Shown here: positions 10,200-21,679 of the stretch, piece by piece
Layout: each line of letters starts with the position of its first letter
Position numbering within the stretch: position 1 is the first letter of the stretch
Origin: Dipteris shenzhenensis
Lineage: Eukaryota > Polypodiophyta > Polypodiopsida > Gleicheniales
Length of the DNA stretch: 64,000 nucleotides
NCBI GenBank assembly: GCA_047967505.1
Contig: CM106539.1
Direction: 5' to 3' (one strand)
Position numbers and translations under genes: made by a program
Notes under the pieces: generated by a model
What the model saw: only the letters and a program-made list of their open reading frames with translations
What the model was told of the DNA's origin: nothing
Databases searched by the model: none

Positions 10200-12530
10200 A
10201 AGTCATGAGGCAGCCTCTCCATGGAGAAATGTATTCTTTACATATATCTGATGTAACTACCATGTATTAGCTATAGCTAAGGTAGCTACCATCCTGATTG
10301 TAGCCATCTTGGCTACAGGACAGAATGTCTCATCACAATGAACGCCATATTGCTAGGCATAACCTTTTGCAACTAATCTATCCTTATACCTACTGATGCT
10401 TCCATCTACATTATGTTTAATTTTGTAAACCCATTTGCAGCCAATGATGTTTTTACCTTTCGACAAATCTACCAGCATCCGTGTGCCCCGTTTGCTGAAA
10501 AAGCATGCATTTCTTCATCATGGCTTCAACCCACTCATGATTGCTTACAAATTCATCAAATGTCTTCGACTCTTTTGCATGTATTACATTGGTCATATAT
10601 GTAAGTCTATGTATCCATCATAGGTAAGCCTTTGCACTGGGCACTTCACCCAAGTAGACCTACAAGGTAAAGAACCTTCCAATGTACCTCTTGCATGATG
10701 TTTTGGGCTGATTTGTTGGTCAAAATTAGCAGTGCCATCATTAGCATTATGACCAATATTTGTGCTTCCCATCTCATGCATGTTTGGGCTAATGGGGCTG
10801 AATCTATACCATTGAAGTCTTGATCATGTATAACATCCAAAGCTGCGATATAAGGAATACTCCTGGTACTTCTTATATTTCCTTTGTTGCTTGAGTTTCT
10901 CTGCAACCTACCTGACCATGGATTCCAGTAGTAATCCTGCTTGCACTAATGGATGACTCTCCAACATGTGGCTGCCCATTCTCCTAAATCTCTGGCGTAT
11001 CAATACATGAATCTAAAATTACATGCTGTGGCTTATACCAGCTGTTAAGCTCATCAAACACATCTCTACTAATGTGAAGCTCTCTAGTCTCACTGGATTG
11101 TAACACCTGTACCGTTTTGACTCCGATGCATAACTGCCTTTGGATCAAGTTTTCTTCTCTTCTCGTCAGGTACATGAACATAGCAAACACAATCAAACAC
11201 TTTTACCCCGTTGTATGCCTCTTCCACTGTCATGTTATGTATTGTCGTTTTAGGCATACTATTCATCAAATACACTATGCACTACACTACTTCTACCCAA
11301 TAGTACCTAGGCATACGGTTTTCATTCAACAATGAATGCCCACCTTCTATGCTCCGATATTTGCTTTCTGCAACACCATTCTACATGGATGCATACACAC
11401 ATGAGACCTGCTTTTTAATACCATGTTGTTGCAAGTAAGAGGGAAACTCTTTTGACATCTACTTTCCCCCTCCATCCAAACGTATGGTCACAATGCATTG
11501 ACACGTCTCTTTCTCAACCGTGTCTTTAAATCGTTTGAACTTGTCAAAGACCTATGATTTCTCCATTAAGAAGTATAATACCTGGGTTTTGCATGAATAG
11601 TCATCAATAAAAGGCACATAATACTTTAGCCCACTCATGCTAGGCTACGAAGCTGTGCATACATCTGTGTGCACAAGCTCCAACACCCTACGAGCTCTCC
11701 ATCCTTCTTGCAGAAATGATTTGTGTGCTTGTTTGGCAAACTAACAAGCATCACATACACACAATGGCACATTTGCTTTGAACTTCAGAAATCCTATGAC
11801 TATAGCTAAGGCTAGGAGACCTTGTAACCTTTGGTAATTCACATGGCCAATGCACTTATGCCACATCTCCAAATTTGAAATTTCAGCATGCAAAAGCCTC
11901 TTGCTTCTCCTTTGGCATAATAGCATTTAGCTTAAAAATTCTACTGACTTTCTTTCGTTAAGCTACTATGTGCATGTTCTGAAGGTATCAAATATTGTGC
12001 ATCCATGCTTGTCGAACCTAACTTCCAATTCTCTTTTTGTCATTTATCCATCTGACTCTAAATCCTTAGTAATGCTTGGCAGAATTTTCTTCCTTTTGTT
12101 TTCAACATGTATGGACACATTTCCAGTGTGGGTAATTGCATGTTTGCTGTCATCACCTATATAGACATATGAGACACTCTTAACTGGTTCCATCTCATCA
12201 AACCACTCAACATGTGGTGTCATATGATTGGATGCTCCTAATTAGGTCCACATCTTCTACTGTGATTGAGATATAATGGATAGCTTGATGTGTCTTTTTC
12301 TTCCACGCTTTTACTTGTGGGTCATCATCTCCTTGCAACATTGCCTTTGTGCCTTCCACTACTCCCACAAATCTTTTCCAATCAAGTAATTCTTGATATG
12401 AAATCGCCAGCAGGGTAGCCATTCTTTCCCAATTTGTCACCAATAATAACCAATACATTTGCATTAGTTTCAGCCATCTCTTTTTCCCTGCACTGTCTGC
12501 AAAAAATCCAACTAGGCCTTTCCTCAAAAC
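10200..12530 (-). pseudogene. Ty1/copia element, gag-protease-integrase-RT remnants
   Basis: Read on the minus strand, a gag start occurs at 12527-12207 (WKRFVGVVEGTKAM, QAIHYISITVEDVDLI). It passes abruptly into the end of retropepsin (HMTPHVEWFDEME, IGDDSKHAITHTGNVSI, 12200-12080). Next come the GAG-pre-integrase segment (MWHKCIGHVNYQRLQGL, ~11860-11810) and the integrase C-terminal block (VEEAYNGVKVFDCVCYVHVP and DEKRRKLDPKA, ~11230-11130). Last is RT (WVEAMMKK, GCKWVYKIKHNVDGSI, YKDRLVAKGYAQ, ~10530-10330). The order gag-PR-IN-RT is diagnostic of copia. Many stops and indels are present. Most of gag's C-terminus and the protease start are deleted, and RNase H and the 3' LTR are missing. 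Confidence 0.85.
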
Positions 12531-13724
12531 AACAACTATCTATTGCACAAATCTATGTGCATAAATTATCACAACCTTCCTATCTTAGGTACAAAGCATA
12601 TCAGACCCTGTTCTTACTGAGCATAAATAGTGCAAACATGGCTGCTCCAAACTTGGACAAATGTTGTCCACAATTTCTTGCAAGTACACCTCTTTAATAG
12701 GTAATCAAATGCATCCATAAAACTGCCCTAGCTGAGCATAATTACTGCATCAATCACTGCCTTGACATTGCATATATATCTACCAACACAACATCAATCC
12801 TTGCTCTTGCTGAGCACCAAGCATCACATCAACTTGGCAATGCCCAAAAAAATGCATGTAATGGCATAGACTCTTCTTCTCAATTGTCCACTGTGTATTA
12901 CTTGCAAGAAAAACCTCACTCCCCCACTTTTCCTTGCCTTTATGGCAGTGCTTGTTGCAACAAGGAACAAATGAATAGATGCAGAGAGTATGTCGTCTGA
13001 AAATAAGATGACTTTTTTGCACAATACACAAAGACCTATTACACTTCTAGAAACAAATTTGTAACCACATGAACGTGTAAGGCTTGTTCTACTCTTCGAT
13101 TTGAGTACTAAAACTCCTCAAACAGAGACTGGCTACAAAAGTTATGAAGAAAGCCGTGGACTAATGTCTAGCTGTCCCAACGATGACGTCTGTATCTTGA
13201 CCTTGATGCTTCCAAGTGGTCAAAGAAGGTGAACGACCACCACTCTTGAGCTAAAGCTGCTCTGGAACTCTCTCTTGAAGGGATGAATTCAAAGAATCTC
13301 TCTTTTTGAGGTGGAGCTAGTGAGAATGCCACTTACATATACAATTCTTTTTTGTGCTCCAAGGGTTATGGGAGTAGACAAACAACTCAACAAGCCTATG
13401 ATGAGGTAGATTAGAAGCTTGGGTGTCTTTCAATGGATGTTACAATAAGAAACGACCTGATCTTGGAAGAGAAGAGATGATACAAGCTCCACAAATCTAT
13501 CATAGAACTTGTTACAATAAAAGATCCCAGAAGCTTCAATAATCTCTCAAGAACACTTCTACAGGAAGTATAGCATGAAGTGTCTCCACCAACACTATCT
13601 GTTAGAGCGGATATGATGAGAAAGCTAAGAGCTCAAGACTCTCATAGAGTGGTTTCTCCAATTCTTGGGTGGTCTCCATTAACATGAATAGTCACAGTGG
13701 ATGGGATGAGAGAGTCTGACCCTC
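12531..13724 (-). other. Leader region of the copia element (non-coding)
   Basis: It lies between the primer-binding site and the gag start of the minus-strand copia element. Over 1 kb is longer than a usual copia leader, so it may hold an extra insertion, but I see no element ends or coding signal. Confidence 0.45.
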
Positions 13725-13735
13725 CTCTAATACCA
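13725..13735 (-). promoter_or_regulatory. Primer-binding site of the copia element
   Basis: On the minus strand the sequence beside the LTR reads TGGTATTAGAG. This differs by one base from TGGTATCAGAG, the site complementary to the initiator tRNA-Met 3' end that most plant copia elements use for minus-strand priming. Confidence 0.75.
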
Positions 13736-14099
13736 TGTCACAAAATGTGACAGGAATCATGTACATACACTCTCACACACAGAACTGGTGGAAGGTTGCT
13801 TCTTGAGCTCTTCTCTATTGCATATCTAGAGTGTGTTACAATGAGAAAATGACTAAGTGTGCCTTATATATGATAGGAACCACACAGACACACTATAGTT
13901 AAGATGCACTGTAGCTAGAAGCTATGTGTCCTACTTATTTCCACATAGACGATTATCCACCTATCCATAATGAGATGGAGGATAGACTCTGCATCCTGTG
14001 TGCAATGTACATCAATTGTTTTTGCTTCACTCCCTAGAGTCCTCTCTCGGTATTTGTATCCTTTTTGGTCACTCTATTGAGGGGAGACATTTCCCAACA
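13736..14099 (-). mobile_element. Solo remaining (5') LTR of the copia element
   Basis: On the minus strand this 364-bp block begins TGTTGGGAAATG and ends ATTTTGTGACA, i.e. it has TG...CA ends, and it directly abuts the primer-binding site. No second copy is visible at the far end of the element. The boundary at 13736 is well supported by the PBS; the outer boundary rests only on the TG dinucleotide and the TGTTGGG start typical of copia LTRs. Confidence 0.65.
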
Positions 14100-17000
14100 G
14101 ACATGGTACCTCCGCAAGAGCAACACTCGAGCAGTGCCCTCTCTCCATCCTCTTTCAATAAACATAATTGTCTTGGTGGAAAGGTTGAATATCTATCATA
14201 TCCTTGAGTGCCTTTAACAAGCCAGACCCAATGTCATGCCTTTGCTTGGTAGATCTATATATAGTAGTACTTATATCTTTGGAAGTAGTAGTACATAAAC
14301 ACAACAAAATTTCGTACCTTTTTATTTACTTGCATTTTCATTACTATGGTGAATACGTCTCCACATTTTGTATTAGTATTGTTAGCATACAAGTCCTTTT
14401 GTTTTATATACAACTATCTTTGTCTTGTCGACTTGCTCTTTTTCTATTATTAGCAAAACTAACAAGTATAAATCTAAAGAGTTTGGAAATTTACACTATT
14501 TATATTAGTAGTACGATAAATGGTATTATTTATCTTCTCTTCTATTGCTGTACAATTTAGATTTCTCGCAGAACTATGTAGATTGTTTCTTTGCTATTGA
14601 TATACATTTCATTATGCTTTAATTACAAGTAATATCTTATTGCCATTTTTTTGGTAAACAGTTATGCTCTACTGTTAATACTTTCTATGTATTTTCAATA
14701 CAACTAGGTATTATGTAGTTTTAGAATTAGCATCTATGTCATGATGGGGTTACTGTATATTATGTGAGGTTATTAGATATTATTATTTTTAAAGTATTGT
14801 TATTAAAACATATTAGATTTTATTGCTATACAGATCCATTCACCAATGCAAACATAACCATGCCAAGGATGACTAAGTTGGATAGATGATGTATTAACAA
14901 GTTCATGGGGACGTTATTTGCTAAGCCTTAATAGATTTGCATGTCCACTAAGAAACGATAAGCATAGGCTCTCAATTTAACAACTATAAGTTGGAATTTG
15001 TAGATGTGCACATGTAATTCAATATATTGCCAAAATTTGGTGCAAAATGTTGTATATTCACAGGGTTTCAATTTACTATACTTTAACATATTCATTTTTG
15101 TAGTATAATGGCATAATAAACTTTTATGTTTGCAAGCCTTGCTCCCACATCATAATTTCTAATGCCAATTACGAACCCTCCTTTTGAACTCCAAAAATAC
15201 TAAAGAGGATCAAGCTCTCCATGTTGATACGTTTTTTTAAAAGGAACTATCCATGTTGATACTTTAACAACCATGTGTGCATCCACTTTTGTACATAATG
15301 ATCTTATTGAAGTAACACAATCACCGACCCACAATCTATAATATATCTTCATGTACATGGAAATATAACCAGCGATATTCCCTCAATCAAAGAGAATCAG
15401 ATTCAATTTCTTTGAAAGTTATGCCTACAATAAATACTGCTAGTAATATTACATGAATTTATTTTAAAAATGGATGTCCTTTAAGAAACAATTAAGTGCT
15501 AAAATAAAATGATGCCATCCCATGTCTCTTCATGTACAACTAGAAGGGAATCCCAACCTTGTCATTAAGAAGCAAAGTAGCAATAATGAGGGGTGCATGC
15601 AATACTTGTTGGATGGCGTGCACTAGCAAGTAGGGTGAGATTGATATGTAAAGGAGACTGAGGCCTTGTGAGAAGAGGGAAAGAGTTTCTAGGTCATGCC
15701 TCAAGGGGAGAGGGCCAACAGGTAGATCCATGCCATATTTTTTTGGCAGCATATGATCATGCCCAACCTTAATCTTCCCTTACTTCTAAAGAATGGGGCA
15801 TATAGGACTCCCATTTTGAGCCATCCAACCAATATAGTATACTAGTGGCATGTAAATGGCTAACAATCTAGTTCAATGCTTCCTTCATGAAAATGGTAAT
15901 GAGCGATACATTGGCCAAGTAATGATCATTGTGTTCATGCACTAATCCCACATGCGGACATATACTCTCAAGATATGACAAAATATGGAATCTGAACGTA
16001 CATCTAAATGTAAAATATCCTTTCTTGTCCTAGACATGTACCATTCTTCCCCTCTATAAATAGTTACACCCTAAAAAACAAAGCTAGGATTTTAGTTTTT
16101 TGAGATTCATAACTCCCCCAAAGATGAACCACTCATTTAGCCTATCTTTTCACTTTAGAGTATGGTCACAAATAATTATACTTTGACTTTATTTACAAAA
16201 TAATTCTAGAACCTCTTCAAGTTCATTTGGAATGTAGGTCAAAATCGTCATGCATCTCTATTGCTTGTCTTAGAACTAAACTATCTCCATCTCCAAGTCT
16301 TTTCTTAAGTTTACCAAAAGCACATGAGAAAAATTGGATGAACTTTGATATTAGATGTGAGCTTTAATTTTGAAATCCTCATATGATAACAAAGGGTTCA
16401 CAATCTCGTGGGACATCTTAAAATAATTCCTAGCTCTTAAAGTGCTATGATCTTTGGAATTCTACATGCACCCACATGGATTCCATAAGAATCGTAGGTA
16501 TATGGCTTTAATTCGAATAAAAGTGCTAACATCCTTTACATGTATTGCAAGAAGTCTTGGTGCTTGTATTAATCCTTTAAGATATTTTTTGGGAATATAA
16601 GTGCTTCGAGTTGAACCCTTAGAAACTCAATTCAAATCCAAATTAAGGATGGGAATAGTGATTCAAATTCAAGTCTCTAAGCACTGGACAAGTTCTAAAA
16701 AGAATTTCGAGCTTTATTGTCTTGGTATTTTTGGGGGTGGGTGTGTGCGGTTAGGTTACATTTAGTTGCTAGGCCCACTCTATACTTGTCACTAAATATA
16801 ATTGAATCATGCACTCGCTAAGCACTAATTTCACGCATTCATGATGCATGAGAATTTGACATAGACATCATTATTTTGTCAAATTGTTGGTGAGGCATTC
16901 CATAGAGTTTGATGGTTTTCATATCAAATATTAGTGTGGTGTGAGAGGAATAAAAAAGAACGTTTTGGTGATCATGTTTTTGGTTGCATTTGTTAGAAGC

Positions 17001-19636
17001 CACATACATATAAAATCCACCAAAAACAAGTTCAAGCTTCAGCCCCAACTTTTGTATGTTATAACATGAGTCCATTCAAAGAGTATGGCAAGAAAACTCT
17101 CTATCACTATTTTCACTTCATTGAGTATATATCTCTCTCTCTTGGTATACACACGATATGTGCTTTACATTTATTAGCATTTGCACTAGCTAAGGATATA
17201 ACTTGGTAATGGAAATTTGTTCACAATCGTGCAAGCTATTTGAAAGGGAACATGCTTGATTCAAGAAAAGAACTGAAAGAGAGTTGGTCTTGTTGGTTAG
17301 GACCATCAAATATGTGAAATCAATAGGCCATGTTTGCTTCAACAAATCTCATGAATATGATCTCTTTACAACTTTGAAACCATGTGGATATCAATACATG
17401 GCATTTATAAGTAGGGTTCACACACGTGGACAATAACCCCAACTTACATCCAAGGTTAGGATGGCTTTTAAAAAAAATGGTTCCTACATATGACATTTGA
17501 GAAAAGTTGGTTGTAGTTTCTCTTTTCGTACCCTACAACCACATTCAAGGGGAATACACACCTTAGCTAATATAAGCAGTAGATCAAGTTGGTTCTTAGG
17601 ATTGAGATTGTGCACACCAATAATGATTGCATACACATCAATTTGCATGTCAACTTTTCAAAGTGCATGCCCATATTTAACCATAGTCATGATATTGTGT
17701 TAAGCTACGACTTATAAGTTTTCTCCCTTTTGAAAAGGGGACTCTTACAAGATTGCTAGAGTTTGATCCGGATACACAAATCAACTTTGATTTTTGTACT
17801 TTGTTGAGTGCTTTTGTTTTTTCCCCACCATAAGTAGAGATTGAAATGGGTTAAAGAGGTGCTTGCAAATGGTCAATTAAATATGAACTTGAAAAGTCAT
17901 GGTTCATAACATTGATACTAAGAGAATTGGTGGGCTAGCACTATTGTGCTCGATTGAAGAGGTGCAAAATGGATTTACTAAGCGGGCACTATGGGGCTTG
18001 GTGGTCTTCATCAAGGGTTAAGCATTTGTTACAATGATAAAGAGTGAGATTCTCCCTCTATAAAAATCCTCCCGTTTTCTATTTTGAAATTGACAACTTA
18101 ATGTTTCAATATTTCTTAAGAGACTCCATAAAAATTTGGAGGTCTTCTTAATTTGGATAACATTATCCCAAGATGAAAGCAACAAAATATTCCATATGAA
18201 GGTTTGTATTTTTTACACAATTCAATTCACCTTTCCACATCATTGCATAATAGTATTAGTACTTGAATTGCCTTGATCCAATATCTTTTCATCCTACACT
18301 ATTGATCAAAGCCTCAAATGTAGCGTGCGAATCTTGAAATCTCATATTTAAAGCTTAAGAATAAATTAGTTCATTTGAAGTTAATCCAATGTTCTCAAAT
18401 TGTTGATTGAAAGAGTTTATTGATGTTCTTGGACATGTCCTAGCCTACATTACATAAAATAATTAATAAAATGAAATAAATTAAACATATTGATATATTT
18501 TGAAACAAATATTTATATACCTCATGGTATATATTATTAACATTATTTGTATGGTTATATATTTCACCAAATTTGATGGCATTATATATTTCACTCAAAT
18601 TTTGATGGTGTTCTATTAATTGATTTTGTTGTATACTATGGTCATATCGATTGTAAGCAAGTGCTCCTTTCTCTTATGATGATCTTGATACTTTTAAAAG
18701 GTGTAGCTCTCTGTGTCTCTTATTTTTTTGCAGCCCTTTTGCAATTAGATCATTGGATAACCAATGCTCCATTCTTTAATAGTTTTCAACAACCTAAATT
18801 CTAATAGGGAATCATTAATGAATTGATTTTTAAAAAGTTTTAAGCAAGCATGCATGTAAGGAGTAAGTTTGCTCTTTGTAGCCACGATGTTCAATTCCTT
18901 TGCAATAGGTCTAGTTGGGGAATACTTGCATTGCTTTTTTTGCCCATGCTTGCCAATGCTTTGAACAATCGCTTGGCTGTTGGTGGAAATATGCTCCTAA
19001 GTGATAGCTTGAGCATTCATAGCTATGCATCTAAAAAGAAACCTACACAGTCTAGGCTCTTGAGTGACCATGATCTAGCATTGAAATCCCATGAATAGTG
19101 AAGAGGTGCATGATACATTTGTACAGATCTTTGGTTAATTGAGGGTTTCATCTTTGCTATATGATGAGAAAACTTTCCAACCATGAAACTTTGCTATTTG
19201 ACATTTCAAGATTTTCTTTTCAACACATATTTTCCATCCTTAGATATTTTAATTGCTTGGATGATAAGGTGTTTACAAATCAGAGCCACCTATGCCTGTC
19301 ATGGTGCGTTGAATAATGCATTTGGGTGGTAGGCATGTAATCTTGCACCTTTATGGGTAGTCCCCATGGTGCGCAAGTCTCTAAACATCCTAAGCTGTTC
19401 GGAAAAAGAGAGAGCATCCAGCCCTTTAAAATTTCAAATTGGCTCAGTCTTAATAGGAAATCGGTCAATTGGAATTTAGTTATATTGCGAGTCAATTTTT
19501 GGTTGAAAATTCAAATTTGCAGGTTTGATTGCCATTCAAGAGGAAATGAGCTGGATGAGCTTTTGTTAGCACTCCCTCCGTAGAGGTAGTAAGTGGTGTG
19601 CTTAAATCCCCATTTATGGAGATTATCCTTAAAAAA
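14100..19636. other. Long AT-rich spacer
   Basis: About 5.5 kb in which I can support no gene. Open frames such as 14204-14560 are AT-driven (Ile/Leu/Phe/Ser-rich) without a domain. A short repeated phrase (AACTATCCATGTTGATAC) occurs near 15205-15260. Decayed repeats too old to recognise by eye are likely. Confidence 0.5.
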
Positions 19637-19708
19637 TTTCCCTTTAATAGTCCAAGGCCCTTTAAAAAATCATTTCCCTTTAATAGTCCAAGGCCCTTTA
19701 AAAAATCA
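19637..19708 (+). repeat. Perfect 36-bp tandem duplication
   Basis: Two identical 36-bp units (starting TTTCCCTTTAATAGTCCAAG) stand head to tail at 19637-19672 and 19673-19708. Perfect identity in an otherwise decayed spacer indicates a recent slippage or repair event. Confidence 0.9.
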
Positions 19709-20205
19709 TTTGCTTTCGCTTTTGTATAAAAAAGCACTTGCTTTACCACTAGACTAGGAGATAGTGCCCACAGGTCACTAGTGTTCATGAAATTTTTGGG
19801 GAACCGATACAAAAACCTCTAACTTCAAAATTTATAGGTTTCTTTCAAGTTTTTGCAAGTTTTTTCACTAAAATATAACTGAAATGGCCTCAAATGTACA
19901 ATGACAAAGACCTCCTCTTTAAAAATGTACACTTCGTATCGGAAGAAAAATGGAGTTCACATTACATTAAGCCCCAGATTTTCGTGAACACCGCCACATG
20001 CGAGTGGTTGTTTTGCACTCTGGATCATTGGGTGTTCCAAGGCCTAAGCTCTTGGTAATGGAGGTGAGCAACATGGAGAAAGAATTTGAAGGATTTGCAA
20101 GTGTGGGAAAGGACCCGGAAGTCACACGTTTAGGTAGGGAAAGTCCTCTCCCAAGAAACAACCCAACACCCAATAAATAATTGTAATTTTTCAAATAGGG
20201 ACCCC

Positions 20206-20273
20206 CTATTTATGGAGCTTTGTTTCTTGGGGTCTTAGTTTCCTTGCACTTTGCTTTGTATAGCTCGAACGCC
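20206..20273 (+). promoter_or_regulatory. Possible core promoter/5' UTR of hydrolase copy 2
   Basis: A TATA-like TATTTATGG lies about 65 bp upstream of the ATG at 20274. The spacing would give a very short 5' UTR. Evidence is position and composition only. The frame upstream of the ATG is open to 20220 without another ATG. Confidence 0.3.
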
Positions 20274-21679
20274 ATGGACGGTCCCGTCAAATTTGTCTCT
20301 CTGCCTCATGACAATCGTCGCATCGCTTATAGTGAGCTCGGTTGCCTCGACGGAACCGCTTCCAGATCCCTCCTCGCCTTGCACGGCTTGATGTCCTGCC
20401 GACTCTGCGCAATGCCAGGTACCAATCCCACTCAGTGGACGTGAAAAATTCAGCACTGAATCAGACCGTGTGCCTGTGAGCTCAATTTGAGGTGCCAATC
20501 TGTTTTTCACACGGATTTGGAGCTGTTTGGTTGGTTTGTGCCTTGCACATTAGTATTTGGAGCTGTTTGGTTGATTTATGTCTTGCCTGATGTGCAGGAA
20601 TCACCGACGATTTGGAGGTGTTTGGTTGATTTATGTGTTGCCTGATGTGCAGGAATCACCGAGGAGACTTTGAAGGCGTTTGGTGTCAGGCTCGTGGCAA
20701 TCGACAGACCTGGATATGGACAAAGTGATCCGGACTACTCCCAAACCTTTCAATCGAGCATCAAGGATATAGAAGCTGTAATAGATGCATTGGATCTTGG
20801 CAAGAAGGTTTGGCTGCTGGGTTTTTCGATGGGCGGTGCCTTCTGCTGGGCTGCCGCTCGCTACATTCCGGAACGGATCGCTGGCATGGCCTTGTGGTCT
20901 CCCGTCGGTAATTCTAGATGGAAGGTGCGTTTACAAGCTTTGTCTGCAGAATTCATTGCATTTCGGAAACCGCAATTGGCGTAATAGGCTCACTGAAAAG
21001 GTGGTTGCAGGGAATCTCGCGAGAAGATCGAGCTGCGATGACGGCTAATTATTCGAGGGCAGAGCGGGCGCTGTCCTCGATTGCAAAGCTGCTCCCGTTC
21101 GTTGCATTCCGGTGGTATGCAAAGCGGTTGAGCGAGAGTATCGCCAAGGGTCCGGCAGCAGAGGACGCGGTCAAAGCGGGACTATCGGCAGAAGATTGGG
21201 CATGTCTGCAGAGGCCTGGCGTGGGGGAGCAGATGAGAAGGTAAGCTGGAGAGGATCTACATTTCAAAGACTAAGTTTTAAGCATGGCAAAGGTGCATTT
21301 AGGCAGTGGAACCGATCGCGGTATTCAGGGTTTTGATGGCGACTTACTGCGGTGCAGGGACTCGGAGGAGGCTGTGAGGTACTTCAAGGGATTCGGGGTT
21401 GCGAAGGATCTACAGCTGATGAGCAGGAACTGGGGGTTTGAGATTGGAGAAATTGGCAAGGCACTGCAACAAGCCAATGCGAAGGTGCACATATGGCAAG
21501 GTGATCGGGACAAGCTGGTGCCTCTGCGGATGCAGCAGTGGGTGCAGAAGCAGCTGCCCACCATTGTCTCTATGCACGAGCTCCCTGGAGAGGGCCATAT
21601 GTCTTGGGTGTGCTTCAACGACTCGGCTCATCGCCTCACTCTCTCCACCCTCTTCCAACAGCAAGAACATTCTCTATAG
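20274..21679 (+). CDS. Alpha/beta-hydrolase family protein, copy 2 (four exons)
   Basis: Predicted exons are 20274-20418, 20653-20924, 21011-21240 and 21358-21679. Introns are GT-AG (234, 86 and 117 bp) and the product has 322 residues. It is the paralogue of the gene at 2.2 kb, on the same strand, with identical lengths for exons 1 and 2 and identical intron phases. Motifs: HG at 37-38, RPGYGQSDP at 67-75, GFSMGG with Ser107 as nucleophile, GDRDKLVP with Asp267, and GEGHMS with His296. The catalytic triad is complete. This is a soluble serine-hydrolase fold; substrate unknown. The copies differ mainly in the cap region encoded by exon 3, so substrate preference may have diverged. The third exon is 9 nt longer than in copy 1. 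Frame and splice sites are clean, so it is probably functional. Confidence 0.9.
20556..20665 (+). repeat. 55-bp tandem duplication spanning the intron 1 acceptor of hydrolase copy 2
   Basis: Units 20556-20610 and 20611-20665 are nearly identical. Each contains the 3' splice site TGATGTGCAG and the first bases of exon 2. A third partial echo starts near 20515. Only the downstream acceptor (exon from 20653) keeps the frame. Use of the upstream acceptor adds 55 nt and runs into a TGA. Confidence 0.85.

Noticed and set aside
14204-14560. 118-codon open frame with many hydrophobic residues
   Set aside because: AT-rich spacer; Ile/Leu/Phe/Tyr content follows from base composition. No membrane-protein family recognised.
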